The notes under the pieces are model-generated. The model searched no databases. It was not told the origin of the DNA and saw nothing but the letters and a program-made list of their open reading frames with translations. 64,000 nucleotides of DNA from an uncultured Bacteroidia bacterium (lineage in GTDB: Bacteria > Bacteroidota > Bacteroidia > Bacteroidales > UBA932), in NCBI GenBank assembly GCA_902789445.1, contig CADAOB010000002.1:1-64000 (forward strand), written 5' to 3'. Position numbers and translations under genes: made by a program. How positions within the stretch are numbered: position 1 is the first letter of the stretch; each line of letters opens with the position of its first letter. Below, piece by piece: positions 38,594 to 47,090 of this stretch.

Positions 38594-41557
38594 ATGAACA
38601 GAAAGTTCGTCATACTCACCGGAATCCTGCTGCTGGCTGCCTGCCTCCCCCTGCACGCGCAATACGTGCTGACGGGTTCGGCACCCGCCGGCACGAAATG
38701 GAGCCGGCTCAAAGGCGATCATTTCGATCTGATCTACCCCCGGGAAATCGACTCGCTCGCCCGGGAATATCTCTTCACTTTCGAGAAATACCGGGACGCC
38801 TCGCTGACAGGGCTCCACGTCGAGACGCCGCGGATGCCGATCATCCTGCAGCCGTACAACATGTACAGCAACGGCATGGTATCCTGGTCTCCCCGCCGCA
38901 TCGAACTCTATACCACGCCTCCCGGAACCCCGCTCTACGCCCTCGACTGGGAAACCCAGCTCGCCGTCCACGAAGGCCGGCATGTCGGCCAGATGTCCCA
39001 CTACACCCAGGGCATCTACAAAGTATTGAACATCCTGCTCGGCGAACAGGGCAGCGCCATCGGCATCGGCCTCTACCCCACGCGGGTGTTGACGGAAGGC
39101 GATGCCGTCCAGAATGAAACGGACCTGACCGACGCGGGCCGCGGCCGGGATCCGGAATTCCTGAAATTCTTCCGGGCTTCGTTCGTGGACGGAGATTTCC
39201 GCACCTGGGCCGACTGGCGTTACGGCTCCTTCCGCTACTACACCCCCGGAAAATACCCGCTCGGCTACATGATTGTCAGCACGATGCGCTACAATTCGCA
39301 CAATTACACCGTCACCGGCGACATCATGGGAACCCAGGTCCGCGACTGGTGGCGCGTCTTCAGCGTCTCGCACCGGGCCTACATCCGGGCTTCCGGCCTG
39401 ACCGGCCGCAAGAACTGGCGCTCGGCCATCGCCCGCAATACGGAGCGCTGGCGCTGGGAATACAAACTCCGGGCACCCTATACCCCGGCTGTGCCCCTGC
39501 AGGCCAGGCGGGACTCCGTCTATACGGAAATCTCGAACCCCGTCCTGCTGGGAGACCAGACCTATGCCACGATGGCCGGCATGCAATACGAACGCCGGCT
39601 GGTCAGCATCGACTCCGTCGGAAAACGGCGCTACCGGCATCCCCTGTCGGGCAACACCAGCACGCTGGTGCCCGACAGCGACCATTCGCTTCTCTTCTCG
39701 GAAATCGTGCCCGATCCCCGCTGGGAACACCGCAGCTGGTCGGTCATCCGCCGCTATGACGCCGAGAAGAACCGTTTCGAAACCCTCACCCGCCGCAGCC
39801 GCTATCTGAACCCGGCCCCTTCGGCCGGCCGCGATTCGATTCTGGCCGCGGAGTACCGCATCAGCGGCGGCAGTGACGTGGTGATCCTGGACCGCGACGG
39901 CAAGTTCCTCGACCGGATCGAGGCGCCGGAAAACGGGCAGGTTACGGGCGTGGCCCAACTCAAAGACGGCATCTATGCCTCCATCGTCACGAAGGAGGGG
40001 ATGGGGATCTTCCGGCACGACAGCCTCTGGCACCGGGTCGTCAAGCCGCAGTCGCGGATGATCCGCGACCTGCAGGCCGCCGGCGACAGCCTGCTGTATT
40101 TTGTTTCCGACCTCGACGGCATAAGCAACCTGTACAGCTTCCAGCCGCTCAAAAACGAGCTTAAAAGGCTGGGGTCCACCCGTTTCAGCGCTGAAAAGCC
40201 ATCGCTCGGAGAAGACGGGGTGCTCCGGTATGCCGATTACGACAAGCTGGGTTATCAGCCCGTAGCCATTCCCTTCGACAGCATTACCCGCCATCACGCC
40301 AATTTCCTGATGCCCTACAAGGACGATATCGCCGAAACCAACAGCCGGCAGGCAAAGAAGGAAGCCAGGACGCTCTCCGTGATGGAGGAAATCATGCTCC
40401 GACGGCATATCGACAGCCTCCAGACCCGACGCTACAGCAAGACGCTCAACGGCTTCCACATCCATTCCTGGGCCCCGTTCTATGCCAATGTGGACCGGCT
40501 GATGAACGATCTGGGCAGCTTTGACAGCCAGCATTTCAGCAACTGGTATGAATTCGTCGCGCCGGGAGCCACGATCCTTTCACAGAACCAGCTCGGTACG
40601 CTGGTCACCACGCTCGGCTACTCCTACCACCGGGGTCACCACGGCGGACATGCCTTCATCCGTTACACCGGCCTCTATCCGGAGTTTTCCCTTGCCGTCG
40701 ACTACAACGAGCGGAGCCGCACCTTCTCCGATGTCCACTACCGGCCGGACGGCGCCCCGCAGATCCAGCTCGACACCCTGTCCAAGCCGGCGCTGGGCAT
40801 CAACGCCCAGGTCTCCATTCCCTTGAATTTCACCCGCGGCGGATGGATTACCACGCTCAGGCCCCAGCTCAACTACTACTTGACCAACGATGCCTACCGC
40901 TACATGGAGCAAGGCGCAGACACCGGTTTTTCCAGCCAGAACACGGAAATGCTGGTCGCGACGCTGCGTTTCGACACCCGGCTTTCGATGCCGCAGGCGC
41001 GTGTGACGCCGCGGCTGGGTTTCGGTTTCCAGCTGAGCGGTCAGGTAAAACTGGGTGAAGGGGTGGCCCGGCGGAGCGTCGGCGCCCTCAACACCTGGGT
41101 CTATCTGCCGGGCTTCGGCAAGGAAGACGGATTCAAGCTCTCCTATGCCAGGCAGTTCCAGCCGGAAGGCTCCCTCTTCTACAGCCCTGACTACAACCTC
41201 GTGCGCCGCCCCAACGGCTATGCCAACGAGATCCTGATGAACTACCGGCGGGCCACCTTCGAATACGCCCTGCCCATCTACGCCGGCGATCTCGACGGCG
41301 GCCTTTTCTTCTACCTGAAACGCTTCATCCTGATCCCCTTCGTCGATGTGGCCTACGACAAAAGCCATCCTTTCGTGGAAGAGGGGCGCATCACCCGGAT
41401 GGAGCCCAAGCATTTCCTCTCCTACGGTTCCGCCCTGCTGGTCAACACCCGCATCTTCCGCATCGGCAAGGAGTTCCAGTTCGGCGTCCGCTATGCACGG
41501 CCGCACGTACCCGGCGATTATGGCAACTTCCGTTTTATCCTGACAACCGGACTCTGA
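38594..41557 (+). CDS. Outer-membrane beta-barrel protein with N-terminal HExxH metallopeptidase-like domain
   Basis: The 987-residue protein begins with a signal peptide (about 22 residues, ending HAQ; an LAAC sequence leaves lipidation open). Residues about 35-260 look like a gluzincin-type peptidase: HEGRH (126-130) is a full HExxH, and TEGDAVQNE about 40 residues later could supply the third zinc ligand (Glu168). The middle (about 300-610) is a beta-propeller-like region with repeated short strands, and the last about 330 residues are amphipathic strands with an aromatic ending typical of an outer-membrane barrel. The enzyme call is predicted from motif only. The -7 box TATATTTG lies 7 nt before the ATG, and a second pnuC follows 7 bp after the stop. 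Confidence 0.75.
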   Translation: MNRKFVILTGILLLAACLPLHAQYVLTGSAPAGTKWSRLKGDHFDLIYPREIDSLAREYLFTFEKYRDASLTGLHVETPRMPIILQPYNMYSNGMVSWSPRRIELYTTPPGTPLYALDWETQLAVHEGRHVGQMSHYTQGIYKVLNILLGEQGSAIGIGLYPTRVLTEGDAVQNETDLTDAGRGRDPEFLKFFRASFVDGDFRTWADWRYGSFRYYTPGKYPLGYMIVSTMRYNSHNYTVTGDIMGTQVRDWWRVFSVSHRAYIRASGLTGRKNWRSAIARNTERWRWEYKLRAPYTPAVPLQARRDSVYTEISNPVLLGDQTYATMAGMQYERRLVSIDSVGKRRYRHPLSGNTSTLVPDSDHSLLFSEIVPDPRWEHRSWSVIRRYDAEKNRFETLTRRSRYLNPAPSAGRDSILAAEYRISGGSDVVILDRDGKFLDRIEAPENGQVTGVAQLKDGIYASIVTKEGMGIFRHDSLWHRVVKPQSRMIRDLQAAGDSLLYFVSDLDGISNLYSFQPLKNELKRLGSTRFSAEKPSLGEDGVLRYADYDKLGYQPVAIPFDSITRHHANFLMPYKDDIAETNSRQAKKEARTLSVMEEIMLRRHIDSLQTRRYSKTLNGFHIHSWAPFYANVDRLMNDLGSFDSQHFSNWYEFVAPGATILSQNQLGTLVTTLGYSYHRGHHGGHAFIRYTGLYPEFSLAVDYNERSRTFSDVHYRPDGAPQIQLDTLSKPALGINAQVSIPLNFTRGGWITTLRPQLNYYLTNDAYRYMEQGADTGFSSQNTEMLVATLRFDTRLSMPQARVTPRLGFGFQLSGQVKLGEGVARRSVGALNTWVYLPGFGKEDGFKLSYARQFQPEGSLFYSPDYNLVRRPNGYANEILMNYRRATFEYALPIYAGDLDGGLFFYLKRFILIPFVDVAYDKSHPFVEEGRITRMEPKHFLSYGSALLVNTRIFRIGKEFQFGVRYARPHVPGDYGNFRFILTTGL

Positions 41558-41564
41558 CAAGCAT

Positions 41565-42263
41565 ATGAACAACGCACGCAAGCTGAGCGGTTTCGACTGG
41601 TTCCTGATCCTGGGGACCACGGCCGTCAGCATCGCCTCCTCCCTCCTGGGCGAAGGCTGGGACACCATCGGTTTCATCGTAGCCGTGACCGGCATCATCA
41701 ACCTGGTGCTCTGCGCCAAAGGCAATATCTGGAATTACGCCTTCGGCATCGTTTACAACGCCATCTATGTCTATATCGCCTGGCATTCGAAGCTCTATGC
41801 CGACGCGGCGATCTACCTGCTCTATTACCTGCCGATGCAGTTCGTGGGCTGGGCGCAGTGGAAGAAGAACCAGAATGCGGAGAGCGGCGCGGTCAACGCC
41901 GTCCACCTGACGCGACGGCAGGCGCTCGCGCTGCTGGCCGCCGCCGCCGTCCTGATTCCGCTCTTTGCCTGGATCCTCGGCCTGCCGGCCATCGGCGACT
42001 CGCAGCCCTGGCTCGATGCCGTGACCACGGTGGTCTCGATCCTGGCCATGTACATGATGGTCAAGGCCATCGCGGAGCAGTGGTACATCTGGATCGTCCT
42101 CGATGCGGTACAGGTGATCAAATGGACGGTCGCCACGGTGCGCGGCGAAGCACACGCAGCGCTGATGCTCGTGATGTTCGCCTTCTTCCTGGCCAATGCC
42201 GTTTACGGCCTCATTCAGTGGAATGGATTAGCGAAGCGAGCTTCGGGCCAACCACGGCCGTAA
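41565..42263 (+). CDS. pnuC: PnuC-type nicotinamide riboside/vitamin transporter
   Basis: The 232-residue membrane protein is a typical PnuC: an N-terminal DWFLILGTTAVSI helix, GNIWNYAFGIVYNAIYVYIA (near 63-82), LPMQFVGWAQWKKN before the central loop, and EQWYIWIVLDAVQVIKW in the second half. It probably imports nicotinamide riboside for NAD synthesis. It begins 7 bp after the outer-membrane protein gene and its last 53 bp overlap the end of uvrC on the other strand. It has only distant similarity to the PnuC in the suf operon, so the two may have different substrates. Confidence 0.9.
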   Translation: MNNARKLSGFDWFLILGTTAVSIASSLLGEGWDTIGFIVAVTGIINLVLCAKGNIWNYAFGIVYNAIYVYIAWHSKLYADAAIYLLYYLPMQFVGWAQWKKNQNAESGAVNAVHLTRRQALALLAAAAVLIPLFAWILGLPAIGDSQPWLDAVTTVVSILAMYMMVKAIAEQWYIWIVLDAVQVIKWTVATVRGEAHAALMLVMFAFFLANAVYGLIQWNGLAKRASGQPRP

Positions 42264-43698
42264 GTTCCTCCAGCGAAGCTTCTTTCATCCGTTTGACGCT
42301 CCGGAAATGTTTCAGAAGCTTCTCCTCGGTCTTGGGCCCGACGCCCGGGATCGCGCGCAGGGCGCTGCTTGTCTGTTCCTTGCTCCGCAAGTCCCGGTGG
42401 AAGGTGATGCCGAAGCGGTGCGCCTCGTCCCGGATGTGCATCAGCACGCGCAGGGAACTGGAATTGCGGTCCAGGAACAGGGGGAGCGGGTCACCCGGCA
42501 CAATGACTTCCTCCAGGCGTTCGGCCAGGCCGACCACGAACACCTGGTCGGCGATCCCCAGCTCCCACAGCGCTTCGAGCGCGAAACTGAGCTGGCCTTT
42601 TCCTCCGTCGATGACAATCAGCTGCGGCAGCTCCTCCCCTTCGGCCATCAACCGTGAATAGCGCCGGTTGACCACTTCTTTCATAGACGCGAAGTCGTTG
42701 GCGCCCACCACGGTCTTGATCTTGAAGTGGCGATAGTCGCGCTTGCTGGGCAGCGCATCCTTGAACACCACACAGGCAGCCACGGGGTTCGTTCCCTGGA
42801 TATTCGAGTTGTCGAAGCACTCGATGTGGCGCGGCAGTTCCTTCATGCCAAGGTCTTTCTGGAGCTGGGCGAGCACTTTCTCGGATTTTTCGATCCGGCG
42901 CGGCAGCGTCTTTTCCTTCAGGAGCTTGTAGGTCTCCATGTCGAGGATGCCGTGTCCCACGGCTTTTTCCCGCTCGTGATGGGCATCCAGCAGGGCGAGG
43001 CGCTCTTTCCATTCCTGGGCTTCCTCGAAGCGCAGCTGCGCGGCGGCCGCAAGCATCTTCTCCCGGCAGGAGGCCAGCAGTTCGCGGGTTCGGCCGCTCA
43101 GCAGCTTCTTGATCTCCTCGATCTGGGCGCCGTACTCCGCTTCACTGAAAAGGCCTTCGCAGGGGCCGGCGCATTTTTCGAGATGATAGTTCAGGCAGCA
43201 GCGCACCTTCCCTGCGGCAATCTGCTCAGGGGTAAGGGGATGCGCACAGATCCGGAGTTTGTAGAGATTCCCCATCAGGTCGAGCAGGCGCCGCGCGTGC
43301 TGGACGGAGGCGTAAGGGCCGTAGTACAGCGAACCGTCCTGGATATAGCGCCGCGTCAGCATCACGCGGGGAAACGGTTCATTGCGGATACAGATCCAGG
43401 GATAGGTCTTGTCATCCTTGAGCAGGATGTTGTAGTGGGGCTGCAATTGCTTGATGAGGTTGTTTTCCAGCAGCAGCGCATCTTCTTCCGTCTCGACCAC
43501 GGTATAGTGGAGGTCGGCGATATGTTCGACCAGCGCGCGCGTCTTGCGGTCCAGCTGTTCAGGCGGACGGAAATACTGGGAGACACGCCGTTTGAGGTCT
43601 TTTGCCTTGCCCACATAGATGACGGTGCCGCTGGCGTCGAGGTAGCGGTACACGCCCGGATCGTGCGGAAGATATGCTATTTTATCTCTGACATTCAT
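42211..43698 (-). CDS. uvrC: UvrC excinuclease subunit, lacking about 100 central residues
   Basis: UvrC makes both incisions in nucleotide excision repair. The 495-residue protein keeps the GIY-YIG nuclease (12-90; GVYRYLDASGTVIYVGKAKDL), the cysteine cluster (CCLNYHLEKCAGPC, 167-180), the UVR helix pair (about 205-238), the RNase-H-like nuclease starting at HIECFDNSNIQGTNPVA (291-307) with IDGGKGQL, and C-terminal helix-hairpin-helix motifs. UvrC proteins are usually about 600 residues; here the segment that should lie between the UVR helices and HIECFDNSN is reduced to about 50 residues, with no frame break. So it looks like an in-frame deletion, with catalytic residues kept. It converges with pnuC with a 53-bp overlap. 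Confidence 0.93.
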   Translation of the reverse strand: MNVRDKIAYLPHDPGVYRYLDASGTVIYVGKAKDLKRRVSQYFRPPEQLDRKTRALVEHIADLHYTVVETEEDALLLENNLIKQLQPHYNILLKDDKTYPWICIRNEPFPRVMLTRRYIQDGSLYYGPYASVQHARRLLDLMGNLYKLRICAHPLTPEQIAAGKVRCCLNYHLEKCAGPCEGLFSEAEYGAQIEEIKKLLSGRTRELLASCREKMLAAAAQLRFEEAQEWKERLALLDAHHEREKAVGHGILDMETYKLLKEKTLPRRIEKSEKVLAQLQKDLGMKELPRHIECFDNSNIQGTNPVAACVVFKDALPSKRDYRHFKIKTVVGANDFASMKEVVNRRYSRLMAEGEELPQLIVIDGGKGQLSFALEALWELGIADQVFVVGLAERLEEVIVPGDPLPLFLDRNSSSLRVLMHIRDEAHRFGITFHRDLRSKEQTSSALRAIPGVGPKTEEKLLKHFRSVKRMKEASLEELTAVVGPKLASLIHSTE

Positions 43699-43708
43699 TA
43701 AAAAATAT

Positions 43709-43716
43709 TAACTTTG
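43709..43716 (+). promoter_or_regulatory. -7 box of the bifunctional acyltransferase gene
   Basis: TAACTTTG lies 19 nt before the ATG at 43736. Confidence 0.55.
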
Positions 43717-43735
43717 CTATTTGGCGCTTATAACT

Positions 43736-45580
43736 ATGAAAAAGACAAAAACAAAGATAATCAATAAATCCGACATTATGCAGGTCATCCACATGCGGGG
43801 ACCTGTCGGATGGCTGATCGCGACCTTCGCGATGTGGATCCTGGGATTCAACAAAGTCAACAAGGCGAACGACCGCTGCAAACAATACCAGGGACCGGAA
43901 TTTTCAGCCCATATTCTCAAGGACATCGGCATCCACTACGACCTCAAGCCGCAACAATACAACTACATTCCGCAGGACGGCCCTTTCATCGTCATCGCCA
44001 ACCACCCCATCGGCTCGGCAGACGGCATGCTGATGAATACGGTCATCGGCACGATGCGTACCGATTTCAAGATCATGGCCAATTTCCTGCTGACGATGAT
44101 CCCCTCGCTCAAAGAGTCTTTCATCGCCGTCAATCCCTTCTCCGACAGCGTGTCGGCCCGCAGCAGCCTGGCCGGCCTGCGCTTCGCCAAGGAACATCTG
44201 GCCGCCGGCGGCTCGCTTGGCCTGTTCCCGGCCGGAGAAGTCTCTACCTACCAGCGGGCGAAGAACCGCAGTGCGCTGAAACGGCACGTGGTGGAGGACA
44301 TTCGCTGGCCGGCTTCGGTCATCAAGCTGATCCGAAACGCGAACGTGCCGGTCATCCCGGTCTATTTCGAGGCGCAGAATTCGAAATGGTTCCATTTCGT
44401 CGGCCGCATCCACCCGATGCTCCGCACCCTCAACCTGCCCAACGAACTGTTCAACAAGAAGGGCAAGACCATCCCGATGCGCATCGGCAAAGCGATCATG
44501 CCCAACGAGCTGGCCGAATTTCCGGATCTGGAGCAGCTGGGCGGCTACCTGCGCAGCCGCGTCTATGCCATGGAGGCGGAATTCAACAATCCCAACGAAG
44601 AGCTCATGAAACCGCCGGAGATGGTCACGCCCATCTCCCTGCCGCGCGACAAGAAAGCCGTCGTCAAGGAATTCGACCGGCTCAAGAACGGCGGCAAGAA
44701 ACTCTTTGACGTGGCCAACTACCAATGCTACCTGGCCGAGGCCGACGAAATTCCCGTGGCGATGATCGAATTGGGCCGCCGTCGCGAAGAGGCGTTCCGG
44801 GCCACGGGCGAAGGCAGCAACCAGGCCATCGACGTGGACGACTACGACAAATACTACAAGCATCTGATCCTCTGGGATGCCAAGCGCAAGCGCATTGCCG
44901 GCGGCTACCGCCTGGGCATCGGCAGCGAAATCTTCGAGCAGCACGGCGGCGTGGAGGGTTTCTACACCAGTTCCCTGTTTACGTATTCCAAGGATTTTGA
45001 ATCCACGCTGCGCGAGACCATCGAGCTGGGCCGCTCCTTCGTCAGCCTGGAATACCAGAAGGAGGCGCTTCCGCTGATGCTTCTCCTAAAAGGTTTGATG
45101 CACAGCCTGATGCGCTATCCAGACGCGGTCTATTTCATCGGCCCGGTGAGCATCAGCAACAGCTATCCGAAGTTCTACCAGAGCCTGATGGTCTATTATC
45201 TGGAGAACAAGCACAACGCCCTGCTGCCGGAAAATTCGGCCCTGCCGACCACCCCGTTCGAACCGGACTACCTGAAGATCAATCCGCGGGAGCTGCTGCG
45301 CAAGAAGATGGACAATTTCGAGAAGTTCGACCGCTTCCTGATGCGCCTGTCCGACAATACCTACCGGATGCCGACGCTGGTCAAGAAATACATGAAGGTC
45401 AATGCGCGCATCATCGCCTTCAATGTCGATCCGCTGTTCAACTACAGCCTCGACGGCCTGATCATCCTGCGCATCAAGGATTATCCCCGCGCCGAAATCC
45501 TCTCGATGACCAAAGACGTGGACAACATCAACGACCGCGAAGCCATCATGAACCGCTTCGGCTATTCGCTAAAAGATTAA
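43736..45580 (+). CDS. Bifunctional O-/N-acyltransferase of aminolipid synthesis (OlsF/GlsAB-like)
   Basis: The 614-residue protein joins two acyltransferases. The N-terminal half is a PlsC-like lysophospholipid acyltransferase, with the site IVIANHPIGSADGMLMN (His near 89, Asp near 95) and GLFPAGEVSTY near 170. The C-terminal half (about 310-614) resembles the GNAT-type enzymes that N-acylate ornithine or glycine, with YKHLILWDAKRKRIAGGYRLG and the conserved FIGPVSISNSYP (near 470). This arrangement matches OlsF of ornithine lipid synthesis and the GlsA/GlsB pair for glycine lipids known in Bacteroides, so an amino-acid lipid for the envelope is the likely product. I chose ATG 43736 because the -7 box lies 19 nt upstream. 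Confidence 0.8.
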   Translation: MKKTKTKIINKSDIMQVIHMRGPVGWLIATFAMWILGFNKVNKANDRCKQYQGPEFSAHILKDIGIHYDLKPQQYNYIPQDGPFIVIANHPIGSADGMLMNTVIGTMRTDFKIMANFLLTMIPSLKESFIAVNPFSDSVSARSSLAGLRFAKEHLAAGGSLGLFPAGEVSTYQRAKNRSALKRHVVEDIRWPASVIKLIRNANVPVIPVYFEAQNSKWFHFVGRIHPMLRTLNLPNELFNKKGKTIPMRIGKAIMPNELAEFPDLEQLGGYLRSRVYAMEAEFNNPNEELMKPPEMVTPISLPRDKKAVVKEFDRLKNGGKKLFDVANYQCYLAEADEIPVAMIELGRRREEAFRATGEGSNQAIDVDDYDKYYKHLILWDAKRKRIAGGYRLGIGSEIFEQHGGVEGFYTSSLFTYSKDFESTLRETIELGRSFVSLEYQKEALPLMLLLKGLMHSLMRYPDAVYFIGPVSISNSYPKFYQSLMVYYLENKHNALLPENSALPTTPFEPDYLKINPRELLRKKMDNFEKFDRFLMRLSDNTYRMPTLVKKYMKVNARIIAFNVDPLFNYSLDGLIILRIKDYPRAEILSMTKDVDNINDREAIMNRFGYSLKD

Positions 45581-45602
45581 CCCCGCTTGGCGGTCTCCAG
45601 CC

Positions 45603-45694
45603 GTAGTTTCAGGCAAAGCCCTTCACATCCGCTACGGCTATCCGCACAAGCCCCTCCCGCAAAAACTCCGTGAAGGGACTTTGCCCGAAACTAC
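45603..45694. repeat. Imperfect 24-bp inverted repeat
   Basis: 45603-45626 pairs with 45670-45694, with one mismatch and one bulge. An alternative stem, AGCCGTAG (45599-45606) with CTACGGCT (45632-45639), uses some of the same bases, so the two folds exclude each other. Confidence 0.6.
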
Positions 45695-45730
45695 CATCCC
45701 CTTGTTATTGGTTTTGCCGGAAAGTCGAGT

Positions 45731-45840
45731 CAGCTATCGAGTCAAAAACCCATAGCCGCCCGTGGCTATGTGAACGGGAGGGGCCCATCGCTTGCGATGG
45801 GAGGGATGGAGCGTAGCGGAAGGTTTTTGACCGATAGCTG
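45731..45840. repeat. 110-bp MITE-like palindromic element
   Basis: The 20 bases at 45731-45750 are complementary to 45822-45840 with a single 1-nt bulge. Inside are two perfect 7-bp hairpins, CATAGCC/GGCTATG (45751-45770) and CCCATCG/CGATGGG (45784-45801). No transposase or target duplication is evident. Confidence 0.55.
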
Positions 45841-45866
45841 CGAGACTGAAGGCAAAACACTGTTTC

Positions 45867-46112
45867 CTACGGCACCGGATCGTAACCGGAACCGCCCCAG
45901 GGGGCGCAGCGGAGGATGCGGCGGATGGCCAGCCAGCTGCCGCGCAGCAGGCCGTGCTTGCGCAACGCCTCGAGCGCATAATTCGAGCAGGTGGGCGTAT
46001 AGCGGCACTGCCGCCCCATGTAGGGCGACAGGAAGATCTGGTAGAGGCGGATCAGCTTAACGGGCAGCCAGATCGTCCAGGACCTGAGCGAGGCTTTTGT
46101 CGATTCTTTCAT
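45867..46112 (-). CDS. yidD: Membrane protein insertion efficiency factor YidD
   Basis: The 81-residue protein assists YidC-dependent membrane insertion. The conserved core [20 protein letters not shown], the cysteine-containing [11 protein letters not shown] and the ending [13 protein letters not shown] leave little doubt. I chose ATG 46112, since residues further upstream are not YidD-like. It overlaps rnpA by 56 bp, an arrangement common next to rpmH-rnpA-yidD-yidC in other bacteria; here hemD replaces rpmH and yidC is absent. Confidence 0.93.
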   Translation of the reverse strand: MKESTKASLRSWTIWLPVKLIRLYQIFLSPYMGRQCRYTPTCSNYALEALRKHGLLRGSWLAIRRILRCAPWGGSGYDPVP

Positions 46113-46362
46113 AGTCTTCCACCTGTTTGCCCACGTAATAGATGAAAATGTCGTAGCTGCGGCCGCCCAGGCGCCCGACATTCAGCCGGAAAGCCTCGCG
46201 GATGCGGCGTTTGAGCAGGTTGCGCCGGACAGCCCGCTTGAAATTCCGTTTGGGAACCGATACGCCAAAATCCCCCGCGCCCTCCTGAAAGTGGACTTTC
46301 AGCGGATAGCGGAACACGACCTGTCCCGTCTTCAGCAGCGAGAGGATCTGTCGTTCATTCAT
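46057..46362 (-). CDS. rnpA: Ribonuclease P protein component
   Basis: RnpA is the protein cofactor of the RNA enzyme that trims tRNA 5' ends. The 101-residue protein has [27 protein letters not shown], the RNR-type RNA-binding helix of the family. It overlaps hemD by 4 bp upstream and yidD by 56 bp downstream. Confidence 0.95.
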   Translation of the reverse strand: MNERQILSLLKTGQVVFRYPLKVHFQEGAGDFGVSVPKRNFKRAVRRNLLKRRIREAFRLNVGRLGGRSYDIFIYYVGKQVEDYERIDKSLAQVLDDLAAR

Positions 46363-47090
46363 CCCAGATAGTTGCTGATCGCGTCGGCGATGGAAGGCGC
46401 ATTGGGAGCCGGCGCCTTGATCTCCACCTGAAGCCCCGCTTCTTCCGCCGCACGGGCCGTCGAAGGTCCGAAGGTGGCGAAAACCAGCGACTCCTGCTTG
46501 AAGTCAGGCCAGGCTTCCAGCAGCGACTTGATGTCGGCCGGACTGTAGAAGGCCACGATCTGGTAGCTGTGGATGTCGATGTCGCGGATGTCGTTGCTGA
46601 CTGTACGCACGAAGACGGCGCTGCCGTGTTTGAGCTTTTCCTTGGTGAAAAGCTTGTGGACTTCCGGCTTGAGCTGGTCGGTGCACGCAATCAGGAAGTT
46701 TTCGCTCCGGTGCTTGGCGCCGATGGACTGGACCATCGAGGCGACCGTGCCCGCACCGAAGAAAATCTTGCGTTTACGATAGACGATGTACTTCTGCAGA
46801 TAGACGGCGATGGTCTCGCTCTGGCAGAAATACTTCATCGTTTCAGGGACATTCACCCGCATCTGTTCACAGATGTGGAAAAAGGAGTCAATGGCCAGAC
46901 GTGACGTAAAGACGATGGCCGTATAGTCGAGGATGGTCACCCGTTGCGCGACAAAATCACGGACGGAAACCCCTTCAACCCGGAAGAAAGGACGGAAATC
47001 GATAGTCAGGCCTTTCTTGCTTGTCAGGTCGGAATAGGGGGATGCCCCCGTCGGCTCGGGTTGCGAGATGAGTACGCGTTTAATTTCCAT
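46359..47090 (-). CDS. hemD: Uroporphyrinogen-III synthase
   Basis: HemD closes and inverts ring D of hydroxymethylbilane to give uroporphyrinogen III, the branch point to heme and B12. The 243-residue protein has the two-lobe HemD pattern, with the VFTSRLAIDSFF strand-helix in the first lobe, FFGAGTVASMVQ between lobes and VFATFGPSTARAAEEAGLQ near the end. Sequence conservation in this family is low, but its position beside DUF4271 is the normal Bacteroidota arrangement. It overlaps DUF4271 by 11 bp and rnpA by 4 bp. Uroporphyrinogen III also fits the need for B12 of NrdJ. Confidence 0.88.
   Translation of the reverse strand: MEIKRVLISQPEPTGASPYSDLTSKKGLTIDFRPFFRVEGVSVRDFVAQRVTILDYTAIVFTSRLAIDSFFHICEQMRVNVPETMKYFCQSETIAVYLQKYIVYRKRKIFFGAGTVASMVQSIGAKHRSENFLIACTDQLKPEVHKLFTKEKLKHGSAVFVRTVSNDIRDIDIHSYQIVAFYSPADIKSLLEAWPDFKQESLVFATFGPSTARAAEEAGLQVEIKAPAPNAPSIADAISNYLG

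Larger units (their letters stand above)
45581..45866. other. Palindromic convergent intergenic region
   Basis: No gene is seen in the 286 bases between the acyltransferase (+) and yidD (-). It contains two large inverted-repeat elements and several small hairpins, described separately. They may be bidirectional terminators or REP/MITE-like elements. Confidence 0.55.
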
